Position numbers and translations under genes: made by a program
Notes under the pieces: generated by a model
Told to the model about the DNA's origin: nothing
The model's input: only the letters and a program-made list of their open reading frames with translations
Databases searched by the model: none
DNA from: GWE2-42-39 sp034003625
Lineage (GTDB): Bacteria; Bacteroidota; Bacteroidia; Bacteroidales; Prolixibacteraceae
Length of the DNA stretch: 64,000 nt
Assembly (NCBI GenBank): GCA_034003625.1
Contig: JAVEYG010000011.1
Coordinates: 1-64,000 of the forward strand
Direction of reading: 5' to 3'
Part shown: one piece after another, positions 19,073-27,067 of the stretch
Layout: each line of letters starts with the position of its first letter
Position numbering within the stretch: the first letter of the stretch is position 1

Positions 19073-19132
19073 AAGGCCCCCTTCTTATTCCCCCCGGAGG
19101 GGGAAGGATCAACAGCCGGGGAAAAGGCTTTT
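19073..19132 (-). repeat. C/G-rich palindromic repeat A in the thr operon
   Basis: The + strand reads AGGCCCCCTTCTTATT then CCCCCCGGAGGGGGA, followed by a conserved tail (AACAGCCGGGGAAAAGGC). It is a near copy of repeat B at 20437-20494. In the mRNA, CCCCC can pair with either of two G runs just upstream of the thrC start, so it may affect translation. It begins 6 bases upstream of the start codon. Confidence 0.6.
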
Positions 19133-19177
19133 TATTGTGTGCTATCTAATTTTTTTTATTTCTGAGTACAAAGGAAA

Positions 19178-20431
19178 TCATTTTTCGCAATACCCAATTC
19201 CCTCTTTTAGGGATTTAAGGGGCTTTTTGCCCAGTAATGCCTTCATAAACTCGTTGCCTTTCAACATTTCGTAAGTGCCTTTTTCAACCGAGAATTCATC
19301 GTAAAACTGCACTTCATCTGCTTGAGCACCAGGTTTATAAATAATAAATGGCACCGGGGCTTTGGTGTGTATTTTCGTTGCACAGGGCGTCGGGTGGTCG
19401 GGCAGGACGGCAATAGCGACCGGTTCGGCCATCTTTGCTGTTTCTTCCACTAAAAACTTCACGATGCGCTGGTCGAGGTATTCAATGGTGCGGGTTTTCA
19501 GTTCGGCATTGCCCTCGTGGCCGGCTTCATCGCTGGCTTCCACGTGCAGGTAAACTAAGTCGTGGTCTTTTAACGCGTCGATGGTGGCTTGCGCTTTTCC
19601 TTCGTAGTTGGTGTCGTACAAACCGGTCGCCCCTTCTACCCTGATTACGTCCATTCCGGCGTATACGCCGATTCCCTGGATCAGGTCGACTGCCGAAATA
19701 ACTGCCGACTTTTCAATCCCGAAAAGTTCGTTCAGTGTGGGCATTTGTGGTTTGTAGCCCGGCGACCAGGGCCATATACTGTTAGCCATGTCTTTTCCCG
19801 CGGCTTTGCGCTTCAGGTTTACCGGGTGGTTTGCCAGCAAAACCATTGATTTCCGGATCAGTTCGTTGAGCAACCCGGCTGTTTCTGCCGCTTCGCCCCG
19901 GAGGGCTTCTACCCAATAATTACGGTACGGTTGGCCCGGCACATCGTGTGGAGGGGTGCATTTTACTTCTTTCTTCCCGCCTTTAATAACGAGCAGGTGG
20001 CGGTACGAAACACCGGGATGAAACACTACTTTTTCACTCCCTAATTTTTCATTCAGAAAAGCAATCAGTTCGTGGGCTTCCTGGTTGGAGATATGTCCGG
20101 CTGAATGGTTTTTGATGTTTTCATTGTCGATGCAGATTAGGTTACAGCGCATGGCCAGGTCGCCTTCCTGCAATGCAACGCCCATACTGGCCGCTTCGAG
20201 TACGCCGCGCCCCTCGAACACATTTTCCACATCGTAGCCCAATACGGCCAGGTTGGCAATTTCACTTCCCGGGTGCATCGATTCGGGAACGGTAACTAAC
20301 CGGCCCGTTTTTCCGTTTTTTGCCAGGTTGTCGATCACCGGTTTTTTTGCTACCTGAAGCGGGGTTTTTCCGCCCAATTGTTCCATTGGCTCATCGGCCA
20401 TGCCATCGCCTAAAACAATAATGTACTTCAT
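19178..20431 (-). CDS. Phosphoglycerate-mutase-like homoserine kinase (ThrB-replacing)
   Basis: The 417-residue protein belongs to the cofactor-independent phosphoglycerate mutase/alkaline-phosphatase superfamily (archaeal ApgM type): IIVLGDGMADEP at the N-terminus, EGRGVLEAAS and PGSEIANLAVLGYD in the middle, and AVLPDHPTPCATKIHTKAPVPF at the metal-binding C-terminus. It lies between thrA and thrC, where GHMP-type thrB is usual, and no GHMP kinase is seen in the window. In Bacteroides a family member has been shown by high-throughput genetics to supply homoserine kinase activity. Context therefore favours homoserine phosphorylation over glycolytic mutase activity, by inference. C/G-rich repeats lie in the spacers on both sides. 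Confidence 0.85.
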   Translation of the reverse strand: MKYIIVLGDGMADEPMEQLGGKTPLQVAKKPVIDNLAKNGKTGRLVTVPESMHPGSEIANLAVLGYDVENVFEGRGVLEAASMGVALQEGDLAMRCNLICIDNENIKNHSAGHISNQEAHELIAFLNEKLGSEKVVFHPGVSYRHLLVIKGGKKEVKCTPPHDVPGQPYRNYWVEALRGEAAETAGLLNELIRKSMVLLANHPVNLKRKAAGKDMANSIWPWSPGYKPQMPTLNELFGIEKSAVISAVDLIQGIGVYAGMDVIRVEGATGLYDTNYEGKAQATIDALKDHDLVYLHVEASDEAGHEGNAELKTRTIEYLDQRIVKFLVEETAKMAEPVAIAVLPDHPTPCATKIHTKAPVPFIIYKPGAQADEVQFYDEFSVEKGTYEMLKGNEFMKALLGKKPLKSLKEGIGYCEK

Positions 20432-20436
20432 AATAC

Positions 20437-20494
20437 AGGCCCCCTTTTTATTCCCCCGGGAGGGGGAAAGATAACAGCCGGGGGAAAGGCTTTT
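20437..20494 (-). repeat. C/G-rich palindromic repeat B in the thr operon
   Basis: Near-identical to repeat A, including the tail AACAGCCGGGGGAAAGGC. It starts six bases upstream of the phosphomutase start codon, in the same position relative to a start codon as repeat A. Confidence 0.6.
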
Positions 20495-20530
20495 AAAATT
20501 ATTTCAACTTTTAAATATCACAGAAACAGA

Positions 20531-20575
20531 AAGCCCTCAGTCTTTTTATCCCCCTTTGGGGGATAAAAGGGGGCT
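20531..20575 (+). repeat. C/G-rich palindromic repeat C, inverted orientation
   Basis: Contains CCCCCTTTGGGGG and AAAAGGGGGCTT just downstream of the thrA stop. It is related to repeats A and B but lies in the opposite orientation. In the thrA transcript it could form a stable hairpin, possibly attenuating or processing the polycistronic mRNA. Confidence 0.5.
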
Positions 20576-20584
20576 TGTCTTTCC

Positions 20585-23014
20585 TTATATGTTTGACACC
20601 CGGATAATATCGGCAAAAACTCCGGCGGCGGTCACTTCAGCGCCAGCTCCGTAGCCTTTGATGATCATCGGGAATTCGTGGTACCGCTCGGTGGTAAACA
20701 TCACTAAATTGTTGCTTCCCTGCAAGTCGAAAAAAGGATGCCCCTGCCCGATTTCCTGCAAGCCGACTTCCGGTTTGCCTTCCTCGAAACGGGCGACAAA
20801 CCGCCAGCATTTCCCGGCAGCAGCCAGTTTTTTGCGCTTTTCTTCAAATTCAGCATCCAGGCTGGGAACCAAATTCCAGAAATCGTCTACACTGCCTGCA
20901 AAAAAGTTATCGGGCATGAATTTATGGATAGCAACATCTTCTTTGTCGATTACATAGCCAGATTCGCGGACTAAAATGAGCAATTTCCGGACCACGTCGA
21001 TCCCGCTGAGGTCGATACGCGGGTCGGGTTCCGAGTAGCCCTGTTCCTTCGCCATGCGGATCGCTTTACTGAAGGGGACCGTTTCGCTGATGGTGTTGAA
21101 AATGAAATTCAGCGTTCCCGACAAAACGGCTTCGATGCGCACAATTTTATCGCCCGAATTAACTAAGTCGTTCAGCGTGTTGATGATGGGCAGACCCGCG
21201 CCCACATTGGTTTCAAACAGAAATTTAACGCCTTTTCGTTTGGCCGTCTTCTTCAGGTTTAAATAATTTGAATAGTCCGATGAAGCCGCCACTTTATTGG
21301 CCGTAACAACGGAAATATTCGAGTTCAGCAGTTCCTGATAAATACCGGCGGCCTGGTCGTTGGCGGTGCAATCCACAAAAACAGAGTTATACATGTTCAG
21401 CCCGATGATTTCATTTTTGAAGCCTTCGATGCTGCTGTCTTTTCCCTCCGAAAGCATCCGTTCTGTATAGTCTGCAATGTCGATGCCTTCTCTCAGCAAA
21501 AGCATTTTTTTAGAATTGGCTACACCGGCCAGCTTTATTTTCAGGTGTTTTTCCTTCAGTAATTTGGCTTGTTGCCGGTGTACCTGTTTCAGCAGGTTGC
21601 CGCCCACCAGGCCGGTTCCCAGAAGAAAAACATTCAGTTCAATATTTTCGGAAAGGAAAAATGCTTCGTGTACCACGTTGAGTGTTTTGCGCAAATCCGA
21701 ATCTTTCACCACCCACGAAATATTTAACTCCGAAGCGCCCTGTGCAATGGCAATGATGTTGATCCCGTTTTTGCCAATGGTATGAAAAAGTTTTCCGGCA
21801 ATACCGGTGGTTTGTTTCATGTTTTCGCCCACGATGGCCACAATCGACAATTTGCCCTCAATGGTAATTTTGCTGATCTGCTGGCTTGCAATTTCGCGTT
21901 CAAACTCGCTGTGTATAGCCATTTCGGCCACCTCTGCACAACTGCTGTTGATGGCAAAACTGATTGAATTTTCGGACGAAGCCTGCGAAATCAGGATTAC
22001 GTTGATTTCTTCTTTTGCCAGCGCGCCAAACAAACGCATGGAGATGCCGGTAACGCCCACCATGCCAAGTCCCTGCACGGTCACTAAGGTGATGTCGGAA
22101 ATCGACGAAATCCCTTTAATCGGCAGGTCTTTCCCGTTTAGTTGGCTTTTGGTGATGAGGGTCCCTTCGTTTTTAGGCTCTATTGTATTTTTTATCCTGA
22201 CGGGGATTCCTTTCTGGTAAACCGGCAAGATGGTTGGCGGATAAATCACTTTGGCGCCGAAATGGGAAAGTTCCATGGCTTCGGCATAACTCAGTGTGCT
22301 GATGGTGTACGCTTTGCTGATGACCCGAGGATCAGCGGTCATAAAGCCGTTCACGTCGGTCCATATCTCCAGTGCAGCGACATTGAGCGCGGCGGCAAGG
22401 ATAGCCCCGGTGTAATCGGAACCGCCCCGTCCGAGGGTAGTCATGTCGCCCTCCTCGTTGCTGGCAATGAAACCGGGCACAACGGCCATTCCTGAAAACG
22501 AAGCAAATGTATCTTTGATGAGTTTGTTCGTGACTTCAAAATCAACCCTGGCCTTGCCGAAATGGCTGTCGGTACGGATAAACGCAGCCGGGTCGAACCA
22601 TTTGGCGCCGGGAATAAATTCGGAGATAATCAGCGATGACAACCGTTCGCCAAAACCACCAATTTTATCCAAAGTTTTCGGGGTCAGTTCGCCGATCATC
22701 GAGACGCCTTTTATAATTTTCTCCAATTCGTCCAGTAAAATGCCGACCCGTTCGCCAACCGATTTTTTTTGCTGGTCGACAAAAAGCGCTTCGATAACCT
22801 GATGGTGCCGGTTTTTTATTTCTGTTATTTCAGCCTGAAAGTATTCCGTGCCCATTGCGGCCATGCGCGCCGCATTGAGGATTTTATCGGTTATCCCGCC
22901 CAGCGCGGAAACCACCACGATTACATCGTCGTCCTGTTGACAGCAAATGTCTTTTACTCTCCTGATGTTTTCGGCATTACCTACTGAGGTTCCTCCGAAT
23001 TTCAATACCTTCAT
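20585..23014 (-). CDS. thrA: Bifunctional aspartate kinase/homoserine dehydrogenase I
   Basis: Catalyses the first and third steps from aspartate to threonine. The 809-residue protein has the aspartokinase domain (MKVLKFGGTSVGN at the start, TLGRGGSDYTGA near residue 195), ACT regulatory domains (about 310-460, VTVQGLGMVGVTG), and homoserine dehydrogenase with its NAD(P)-binding GxGxxG (LLGTGLVGGNLL, about 465-476) and catalytic region (LSGTLNFIFN, SEPDPRIDLSG). Full length and intact. The ACT domains imply feedback control by an amino acid, threonine in characterised relatives. It is the first gene of the thr operon. Confidence 0.97.
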   Translation of the reverse strand: MKVLKFGGTSVGNAENIRRVKDICCQQDDDVIVVVSALGGITDKILNAARMAAMGTEYFQAEITEIKNRHHQVIEALFVDQQKKSVGERVGILLDELEKIIKGVSMIGELTPKTLDKIGGFGERLSSLIISEFIPGAKWFDPAAFIRTDSHFGKARVDFEVTNKLIKDTFASFSGMAVVPGFIASNEEGDMTTLGRGGSDYTGAILAAALNVAALEIWTDVNGFMTADPRVISKAYTISTLSYAEAMELSHFGAKVIYPPTILPVYQKGIPVRIKNTIEPKNEGTLITKSQLNGKDLPIKGISSISDITLVTVQGLGMVGVTGISMRLFGALAKEEINVILISQASSENSISFAINSSCAEVAEMAIHSEFEREIASQQISKITIEGKLSIVAIVGENMKQTTGIAGKLFHTIGKNGINIIAIAQGASELNISWVVKDSDLRKTLNVVHEAFFLSENIELNVFLLGTGLVGGNLLKQVHRQQAKLLKEKHLKIKLAGVANSKKMLLLREGIDIADYTERMLSEGKDSSIEGFKNEIIGLNMYNSVFVDCTANDQAAGIYQELLNSNISVVTANKVAASSDYSNYLNLKKTAKRKGVKFLFETNVGAGLPIINTLNDLVNSGDKIVRIEAVLSGTLNFIFNTISETVPFSKAIRMAKEQGYSEPDPRIDLSGIDVVRKLLILVRESGYVIDKEDVAIHKFMPDNFFAGSVDDFWNLVPSLDAEFEEKRKKLAAAGKCWRFVARFEEGKPEVGLQEIGQGHPFFDLQGSNNLVMFTTERYHEFPMIIKGYGAGAEVTAAGVFADIIRVSNI

Positions 23015-23050
23015 GCTAAAAATAATTAACGGTGAAAAGATACAATATAA

Positions 23051-23093
23051 AAATAAACGGGGTGAAACAGCGCCGCCATTTCACCCCGGGTTT
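23051..23093 (-). terminator. Rho-independent terminator of recA
   Basis: On the - strand, GGGGTGAAA pairs with TTTCACCCC around a short loop, and the stem is followed by GTTTATTTTTAT. It lies about 20 bases downstream of the recA stop and before thrA, so it should separate the two transcripts. Confidence 0.75.
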
Positions 23094-23113
23094 ACTGTTT
23101 TTTAAAGTTTTCT

Positions 23114-24139
23114 TTAATTTTCGGTCGTCGTGGTGGTCACGGTTTCCAATATTTTGGTTTCTAGTTCGTGTGCCAGTTCTTCATTATCGCGAAGCAGGTT
23201 TTTCACCGATTCGCGTCCCTGTCCGAGTTTGGTGTCGCCATAACTAAACCATGAACCTGACTTTTTGATGATACCGAGTTCAACGCCCATATCCACGATT
23301 TCGCCTGTTTTGGAAATACCTTCGCCGTACATAATGTCGAATTCGGCTTTACGGAAGGGCGGGGCCACTTTGTTTTTCACCACTTTCACACGGGTGTGGT
23401 TGCCCTGAATGTCTTCCCCGTCTTTGATCTGTCCGATACGACGGATGTCGAGGCGTACCGAAGCATAAAATTTCAGTGCATTTCCGCCGGTGGTTGTTTC
23501 CGGGTTTCCGAACATGACGCCGATTTTTTCCCTCAACTGGTTGATAAACATACAACAGGTTTTTGTTCTGCTGATGTTGGCCGTTAGTTTTCTCAGTGCC
23601 TGCGACATCAGGCGTGCCTGAAGGCCCATTTTCGACTCGCCCATGTCGCCTTCAATTTCGGCTTTCGGGGTCAGCGCAGCTACCGAGTCGATTACAATAA
23701 TATCGATAGCTCCCGAGCGGATCAGGCTGTCGGCAATTTCCAAAGCCTGTTCGCCGTCGTCGGGTTGCGAAATCAGCAGCTCGTCGGTGTCGACGCCCAG
23801 TTTTTTTGCATAATACGGGTCGAAAGCATGTTCTGCGTCGATGATTGCGGCAATGCCGCCTGCTTTTTGTGCTTCGGCAATGGCATGGATAGCCAGTGTG
23901 GTTTTTCCCGACGATTCCGGGCCATAAATTTCGATGATCCGCCCTTTGGGATAGCCGCCAACGCCCAGCGCAATGTCAAGCCCGATAGAACCGGACGAAA
24001 TAGCGGGAACGTCTTCTACCGGGCGGTCGCTCATTTTCATGATGGAGCCTTTGCCAAAACTTTTTTCAATTTTCTCCATTGTCAGCTGAAGCGCTTTCAG
24101 CTTTTCTTTATTGATACTTGATTTTTCTTCGTTTGCCAT
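23114..24139 (-). CDS. recA: Recombinase RecA
   Basis: The 341-residue protein is a standard RecA: KALQLTMEKIEKSFGKGSIM at the N-terminus, Walker A GPESSGKTT (about residues 71-79), the DAEHAFDPYYAKKLGVD segment, Walker B VIDSVAALTPKAEIEGD, and loop L2 with FINQLREKIGVMFGNPETT. It drives homologous recombination and the SOS response. The bcp gene lies 53 bases upstream on the same strand and may share its transcript. No LexA-type site was recognised. Confidence 0.98.
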   Translation of the reverse strand: MANEEKSSINKEKLKALQLTMEKIEKSFGKGSIMKMSDRPVEDVPAISSGSIGLDIALGVGGYPKGRIIEIYGPESSGKTTLAIHAIAEAQKAGGIAAIIDAEHAFDPYYAKKLGVDTDELLISQPDDGEQALEIADSLIRSGAIDIIVIDSVAALTPKAEIEGDMGESKMGLQARLMSQALRKLTANISRTKTCCMFINQLREKIGVMFGNPETTTGGNALKFYASVRLDIRRIGQIKDGEDIQGNHTRVKVVKNKVAPPFRKAEFDIMYGEGISKTGEIVDMGVELGIIKKSGSWFSYGDTKLGQGRESVKNLLRDNEELAHELETKILETVTTTTTEN

Positions 24140-24192
24140 GTGGAAATGTATGATTGTTGATTTATGATTTTTATAAGGAGTAATATCCGTTA

Positions 24193-24657
24193 CTATATTT
24201 TCAGTGTTTGCATGATCTGATTGGTATGGTCTCCTGTTTTTACGCTTTCAAAAATCTCGTCGATAATGCCGTTTTCGTTAATGATGAAAGTGGTACGTAA
24301 AACGCCCATGTATTTTTTCCCATACATGCTTTTTTCGCCCCACACTCCATACGCCTGAAGAATTTCCTTTTCGGTGTCGGCGATCAGGTTGAACGGGAGG
24401 CCGAACTTATCGGCAAATTTTTTATGCGAGGCCACGCTGTCGGGACTAACGCCAACCACTTCGTAACCTTTCCCGAGCCAGTATTGGTAGTTGTCGCTCA
24501 GGTTGCACGATTCAGCAGTACAGCCCGGGGTATTGTCCTTGGGGTAAAAATAAAGGATCAGTTTCTTTTCTTTGAAATTTTCCGATGAAACCCATTCTCC
24601 GTTCTGGTTTAACCCTTTGAATGCGGGCGCTTTATCCCCTTTATTTAAAATGGCCAT
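24193..24657 (-). CDS. bcp: Thioredoxin-dependent thiol peroxidase (Bcp-type peroxiredoxin)
   Basis: The 154-residue atypical 2-Cys peroxiredoxin carries FYPKDNTPGCTAESCNLSD: the peroxidatic Cys is in PGCT and the resolving Cys five residues on, as in PrxQ/Bcp. It reduces hydrogen and organic peroxides with thioredoxin. The C-terminal region LRTTFIINENGIIDEIF is typical. A TATATTTG box 20 bases upstream of the start matches the Bacteroidota -7 element. Confidence 0.95.
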   Translation of the reverse strand: MAILNKGDKAPAFKGLNQNGEWVSSENFKEKKLILYFYPKDNTPGCTAESCNLSDNYQYWLGKGYEVVGVSPDSVASHKKFADKFGLPFNLIADTEKEILQAYGVWGEKSMYGKKYMGVLRTTFIINENGIIDEIFESVKTGDHTNQIMQTLKI

Positions 24658-24677
24658 ATTTTCCGTTTTTCGTTAAA

Positions 24678-24685
24678 CAAATATA
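24678..24685 (-). promoter_or_regulatory. Probable -7 element for bcp (and possibly recA)
   Basis: TATATTTG on the - strand is an exact match to the Bacteroidota -7 consensus TAnnTTTG, 20 bases before the bcp start. The -33 region shows no clear TTTG. Confidence 0.4.
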
Positions 24686-24902
24686 CTTCAAAATATGAGA
24701 TAAACCCACCGCAGGTTGGTTTTGTTCATAACAACTTATAGCGCCTGTTGATGGGGAATTGGTGAAGAAATACAATGTCGGTGTAATTTTACCAATCAAA
24801 TTTTTATGGGGAGATATATTGTACGGGCTATCGTGTTAAGGGTCACTGGTTATAGCTATCAGAAATGCAAAAGAAAAATAAATTTAAAATCTTTTCTGTC
24901 GG

Positions 24903-24934
24903 TTTGATTTTTTAAATAAAAAGTGTTTCCTTTG
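24903..24934 (+). promoter_or_regulatory. Promoter of the rpmB-rpmG-DUF4295 operon
   Basis: TTTG at 24903-24906 and TTCCTTTG at 24927-24934 are separated by 20 bases. This fits the Bacteroidota pattern TTTG-N19-21-TAnnTTTG with one mismatch, 45 bases before the rpmB start. The rest of 24658-24902 shows no gene or RNA that I can recognise. Confidence 0.5.
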
Positions 24935-24979
24935 CAACCTGTTTGAAAAAAGTGAGATTCTGAATTAAAAATATCGACA

Positions 24980-25222
24980 ATGTCAAGAGTTTGTCAAGTT
25001 ACCGGAAAAAGAGCGATGGTGGGCAACAATGTTTCCCACTCGAAAAGAAGGACGAAAAGGACTTTTATGCCGAATTTATTCAATAAAAGGTTCTATTTCC
25101 CTGATGAAGACCGTTGGATTACCCTGACCGTTTCGGCAGCAGGTATCCGTACGATCAACAAAAAGGGGCTGAATTATGCGCTGAAAGAAGCAAAAGAAAA
25201 AGGGTATATTAAAAATATTTAA
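24980..25222 (+). CDS. rpmB: 50S ribosomal protein L28
   Basis: The 80-residue protein has the L28 signature SRVCQVTGKRAMVGNNVSHS at the N-terminus and VSAAGIRTINKKGL in the C-terminal half. First gene of a short ribosomal operon with rpmG and a DUF4295 gene; spacing to rpmG is 11 bases. Confidence 0.98.
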   Translation: MSRVCQVTGKRAMVGNNVSHSKRRTKRTFMPNLFNKRFYFPDEDRWITLTVSAAGIRTINKKGLNYALKEAKEKGYIKNI

Positions 25223-25233
25223 ACGCTTTAAAA

Positions 25234-25416
25234 ATGGCTAAAAAAGGAAACAGGGTACAGGTTATTATGGAATGTACTGAGCAAAAAGAAAGCGGAATGA
25301 CAGGAATGTCGCGGTACATTACTACCAAGAACAGGAAAAATACACCTGAACGCCTTGAGTTGAAAAAATATAACCCAATTTTGAAAAAAGTAACTGTTCA
25401 CAGAGAAATAAAATAA
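25234..25416 (+). CDS. rpmG: 50S ribosomal protein L33
   Basis: The 60-residue protein carries RVQVIMECTEQKESGMTG and the conserved YITTKNRKNTPERLELKKYN. It lacks the CxxC pairs of the zinc-binding form, so this is a zinc-free L33. It sits between rpmB and the DUF4295 gene. Confidence 0.98.
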   Translation: MAKKGNRVQVIMECTEQKESGMTGMSRYITTKNRKNTPERLELKKYNPILKKVTVHREIK

Positions 25417-25423
25417 TTGAGTT

Positions 25424-25576
25424 ATGGCAAAGAAAGCTGTTGCAACACTGCAAAAAGGAGCCGGTAAAGGTCACGCCAAAGTGATCAAAATGGTAAAATC
25501 AGAAAAAACCGGCGCATACACATTTGTTGAGGAAATTATTCCGAACGATGATGTAACTGCATACTTCAAGAAGTAA
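25424..25576 (+). CDS. DUF4295 family small protein
   Basis: A 50-residue basic protein (MAKKAVATLQKGAGKGHAKV, then VKSEKTGAYTFVEEIIPND). In Bacteroidota this gene regularly follows rpmB and rpmG, which suggests a ribosome-linked role, but no function is established. The start ATG at 25424 is seven bases after the rpmG stop. In related genomes ftsY usually follows; here a terminator follows instead. Confidence 0.9.
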   Translation: MAKKAVATLQKGAGKGHAKVIKMVKSEKTGAYTFVEEIIPNDDVTAYFKK

Positions 25577-25596
25577 TACGTTTACAACTGATATAA

Positions 25597-25633
25597 GAAA
25601 AGCTTTCATCTTTCGGGATGAAGGCTTTTTTTA
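25597..25633 (+). terminator. Rho-independent terminator of the rpmB operon
   Basis: AAAGCTTTCATC and GATGAAGGCTTTT form a stem around a short loop (TTTCGG) and are followed by a T-run. It begins about 20 bases after the DUF4295 stop. Confidence 0.85.
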
Positions 25634-25820
25634 TATTATATTTTCTTGGAGAACCTACTCAATCTTCAGTGCTGTTCCCACCCGTTTCCTTTGTCGGCAT
25701 GGCCCTGGTTTTCGTATCGGATATTGTATCAGGTTTTGTACGTACAACACAGAAAAATGTAATCAGGATGAGAATTAAATGCCGCAGTTGAGAATTGCGA
25801 CTGTTGTGTCAACCTGGTTT

Positions 25821-25895
25821 TGTCATGCTAAACAAAGTGAAGCATCTGTTGAAAGAACTCTGATCATGAGCCCCTTCACTACGTTCAGGGTGACA
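25821..25895. repeat. Inverted pair of the 27-bp interspersed repeat
   Basis: The left arm (25821-25847) and the right arm (25869-25895, read in reverse) agree at about 19 of 27 positions and both match the element at 13065-13091 (core TGTCATNCTGAAC, then AGTGAAG). Together they make a 75-bp imperfect palindrome. The rest of the 25634-25988 gap holds no gene that I can support. Confidence 0.55.
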
Positions 25896-25927
25896 AGGAA
25901 ACACGCTATGCCCGGTTTTCCAGCTAC

Positions 25928-25965
25928 AAAAAAAAACCGGAATCCTTTTCGGAAACCGGCTTTGT
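25928..25965 (-). terminator. Possible terminator of the DUF1080 gene
   Basis: On the - strand, CCGG/CCGG and an inner TCC/GGA pair around GAAAA, and the structure is followed by a run of T (25928-25936 on the + strand). The stem is weak but the T-run and position downstream of the stop fit a terminator. Confidence 0.4.
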
Positions 25966-25988
25966 ATTGTGAATTAAACAATAACTGC

Positions 25989-26786
25989 TTACAATTCCTT
26001 GATCCTGATATTACGGTACCATACATCGTCGCCATGGTCCTGCAATGCAATATAACCTTCTTCGGCAACATTGGCCCAGTCGGGGTTCAGCCCCGGAAAT
26101 TTACTTCCAGCAACCAGGTTTTTCCAGTCATCGGTCCACAAATGGTATTCGAGTACGGTTTCGCCATTTTGTTTGTGTACCACGGTGCCTTTGTAACAAA
26201 TGATCTCAACGGAGTTCCATTCGCCGGCAGGCTTTGCATTCTGTGGTTTGGCAGGGATCAGGTCGTACAATGAACCAGCTTTGCGGTTGCCGTCTTTGCC
26301 CATATTGGCATCCACATGGCGCTCGTTGTCCAATACCTGCATTTCGGGAGCAGTTTTATAGATCGGCCATTCGGGAACTTCCTGCCCGAGATAAAAAATA
26401 CCCGAGTTACCACCTTCTGCAATTTTCCATTCGAGTTTCAGGTGAAAATTTTTAAATTTCTTGTCATAAAGAATATCGCCGCCATCCGTAGCGCCGGCTT
26501 CTCCCTTACCTGAACTTTTACAGTGCAGGGCTCCGTCGGCAACTTCCCAACCGGTAGGGAAATGGGTTTTGTTAACGCCTCTCCAACCTTGTGAAGTGGT
26601 GCCGTCGAACAATAATACCCACCCGCCCGACTGTTCGTCGGCTGATAAGGCATTTAATTCAACAACGGCTTTTGTACTGTCGCAACATTCTTTGCCTTCG
26701 GCTTTTTCAGCTTTCTTCTGAGCCGACTGGCAGGCTGCTGCAACCAACAATACAACAACCAGAAAATAAGATAGGATTTGCTTCAT
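25989..26786 (-). CDS. DUF1080 (3-keto-disaccharide-hydrolase-type) lipoprotein
   Basis: The 265-residue product starts with a lipoprotein signal (VVLLVAAACQ, lipobox Cys near residue 19) followed by a DUF1080 domain (concanavalin-like lectin/glucanase fold): GWVLLFDGTTSQGW, WEVADGALHCKSSG, LEWKIAEGGNSGIFYLGQE and YIALQDHGDDVWYRNIRIKEL. Members act on sugars or bind them; some are 3-keto-glycoside hydrolases. It is predicted to be anchored to the envelope facing out of the cytoplasm. The substrate cannot be read from the sequence. It is divergent from pfkA and appears to be a single-gene unit. Confidence 0.88.
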   Translation of the reverse strand: MKQILSYFLVVVLLVAAACQSAQKKAEKAEGKECCDSTKAVVELNALSADEQSGGWVLLFDGTTSQGWRGVNKTHFPTGWEVADGALHCKSSGKGEAGATDGGDILYDKKFKNFHLKLEWKIAEGGNSGIFYLGQEVPEWPIYKTAPEMQVLDNERHVDANMGKDGNRKAGSLYDLIPAKPQNAKPAGEWNSVEIICYKGTVVHKQNGETVLEYHLWTDDWKNLVAGSKFPGLNPDWANVAEEGYIALQDHGDDVWYRNIRIKEL

Positions 26787-26860
26787 TTTGAAATAATTTA
26801 AAGTTAATGTATCTGAATTATTTTAAAGTCTGAAAACAAAGTTAAAAAAAGATCAGTATT

Positions 26861-26966
26861 TTGAAGGCTGCTACAGCTATGGAAATCGCTTTTAAATACC
26901 AAAAAGAAAAAATTTTCTTTACCTGTAGCCAGTAAAATTCTAAAATCGATTTCCTTGTATGCCTTC
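26861..26966. other. Nested imperfect palindrome in the DUF1080/pfkA divergent spacer
   Basis: Three pairs of arms are nested: GAAGGC (26863-26868) with GCCTTC (26961-26966), GGAAATCG (26881-26888) with CGATTTCC (26947-26954), and AAAGAAAA (26903-26910) with TTTTCTTT (26913-26920). The result is one roughly 105-base foldable unit. It could be a structured RNA or operator region, or a decayed palindromic element. No known RNA family was recognised. Confidence 0.45.
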
Positions 26967-27067
26967 AGAAATTTTTTTTGAGCCCTAAACCGTGGCAGCT
27001 ATATAAGAAGTAAATTGTTTTCGTAATTTCGGTTAAAATAAAAAATGATCAAAGGAAGCGAATAATT

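Noticed and set aside
19068..19112. Longer N-terminus of ThrC
   Set aside because: The extra residues are encoded by the C/G-rich repeat and resemble nothing in threonine synthases.
25659..25790. Reverse-strand frame with a hydrophobic stretch ending before the rpmB terminator
   Set aside because: No start codon between its stop codons and no family resemblance. The hydrophobic run is probably chance; a decayed small membrane peptide cannot be excluded.
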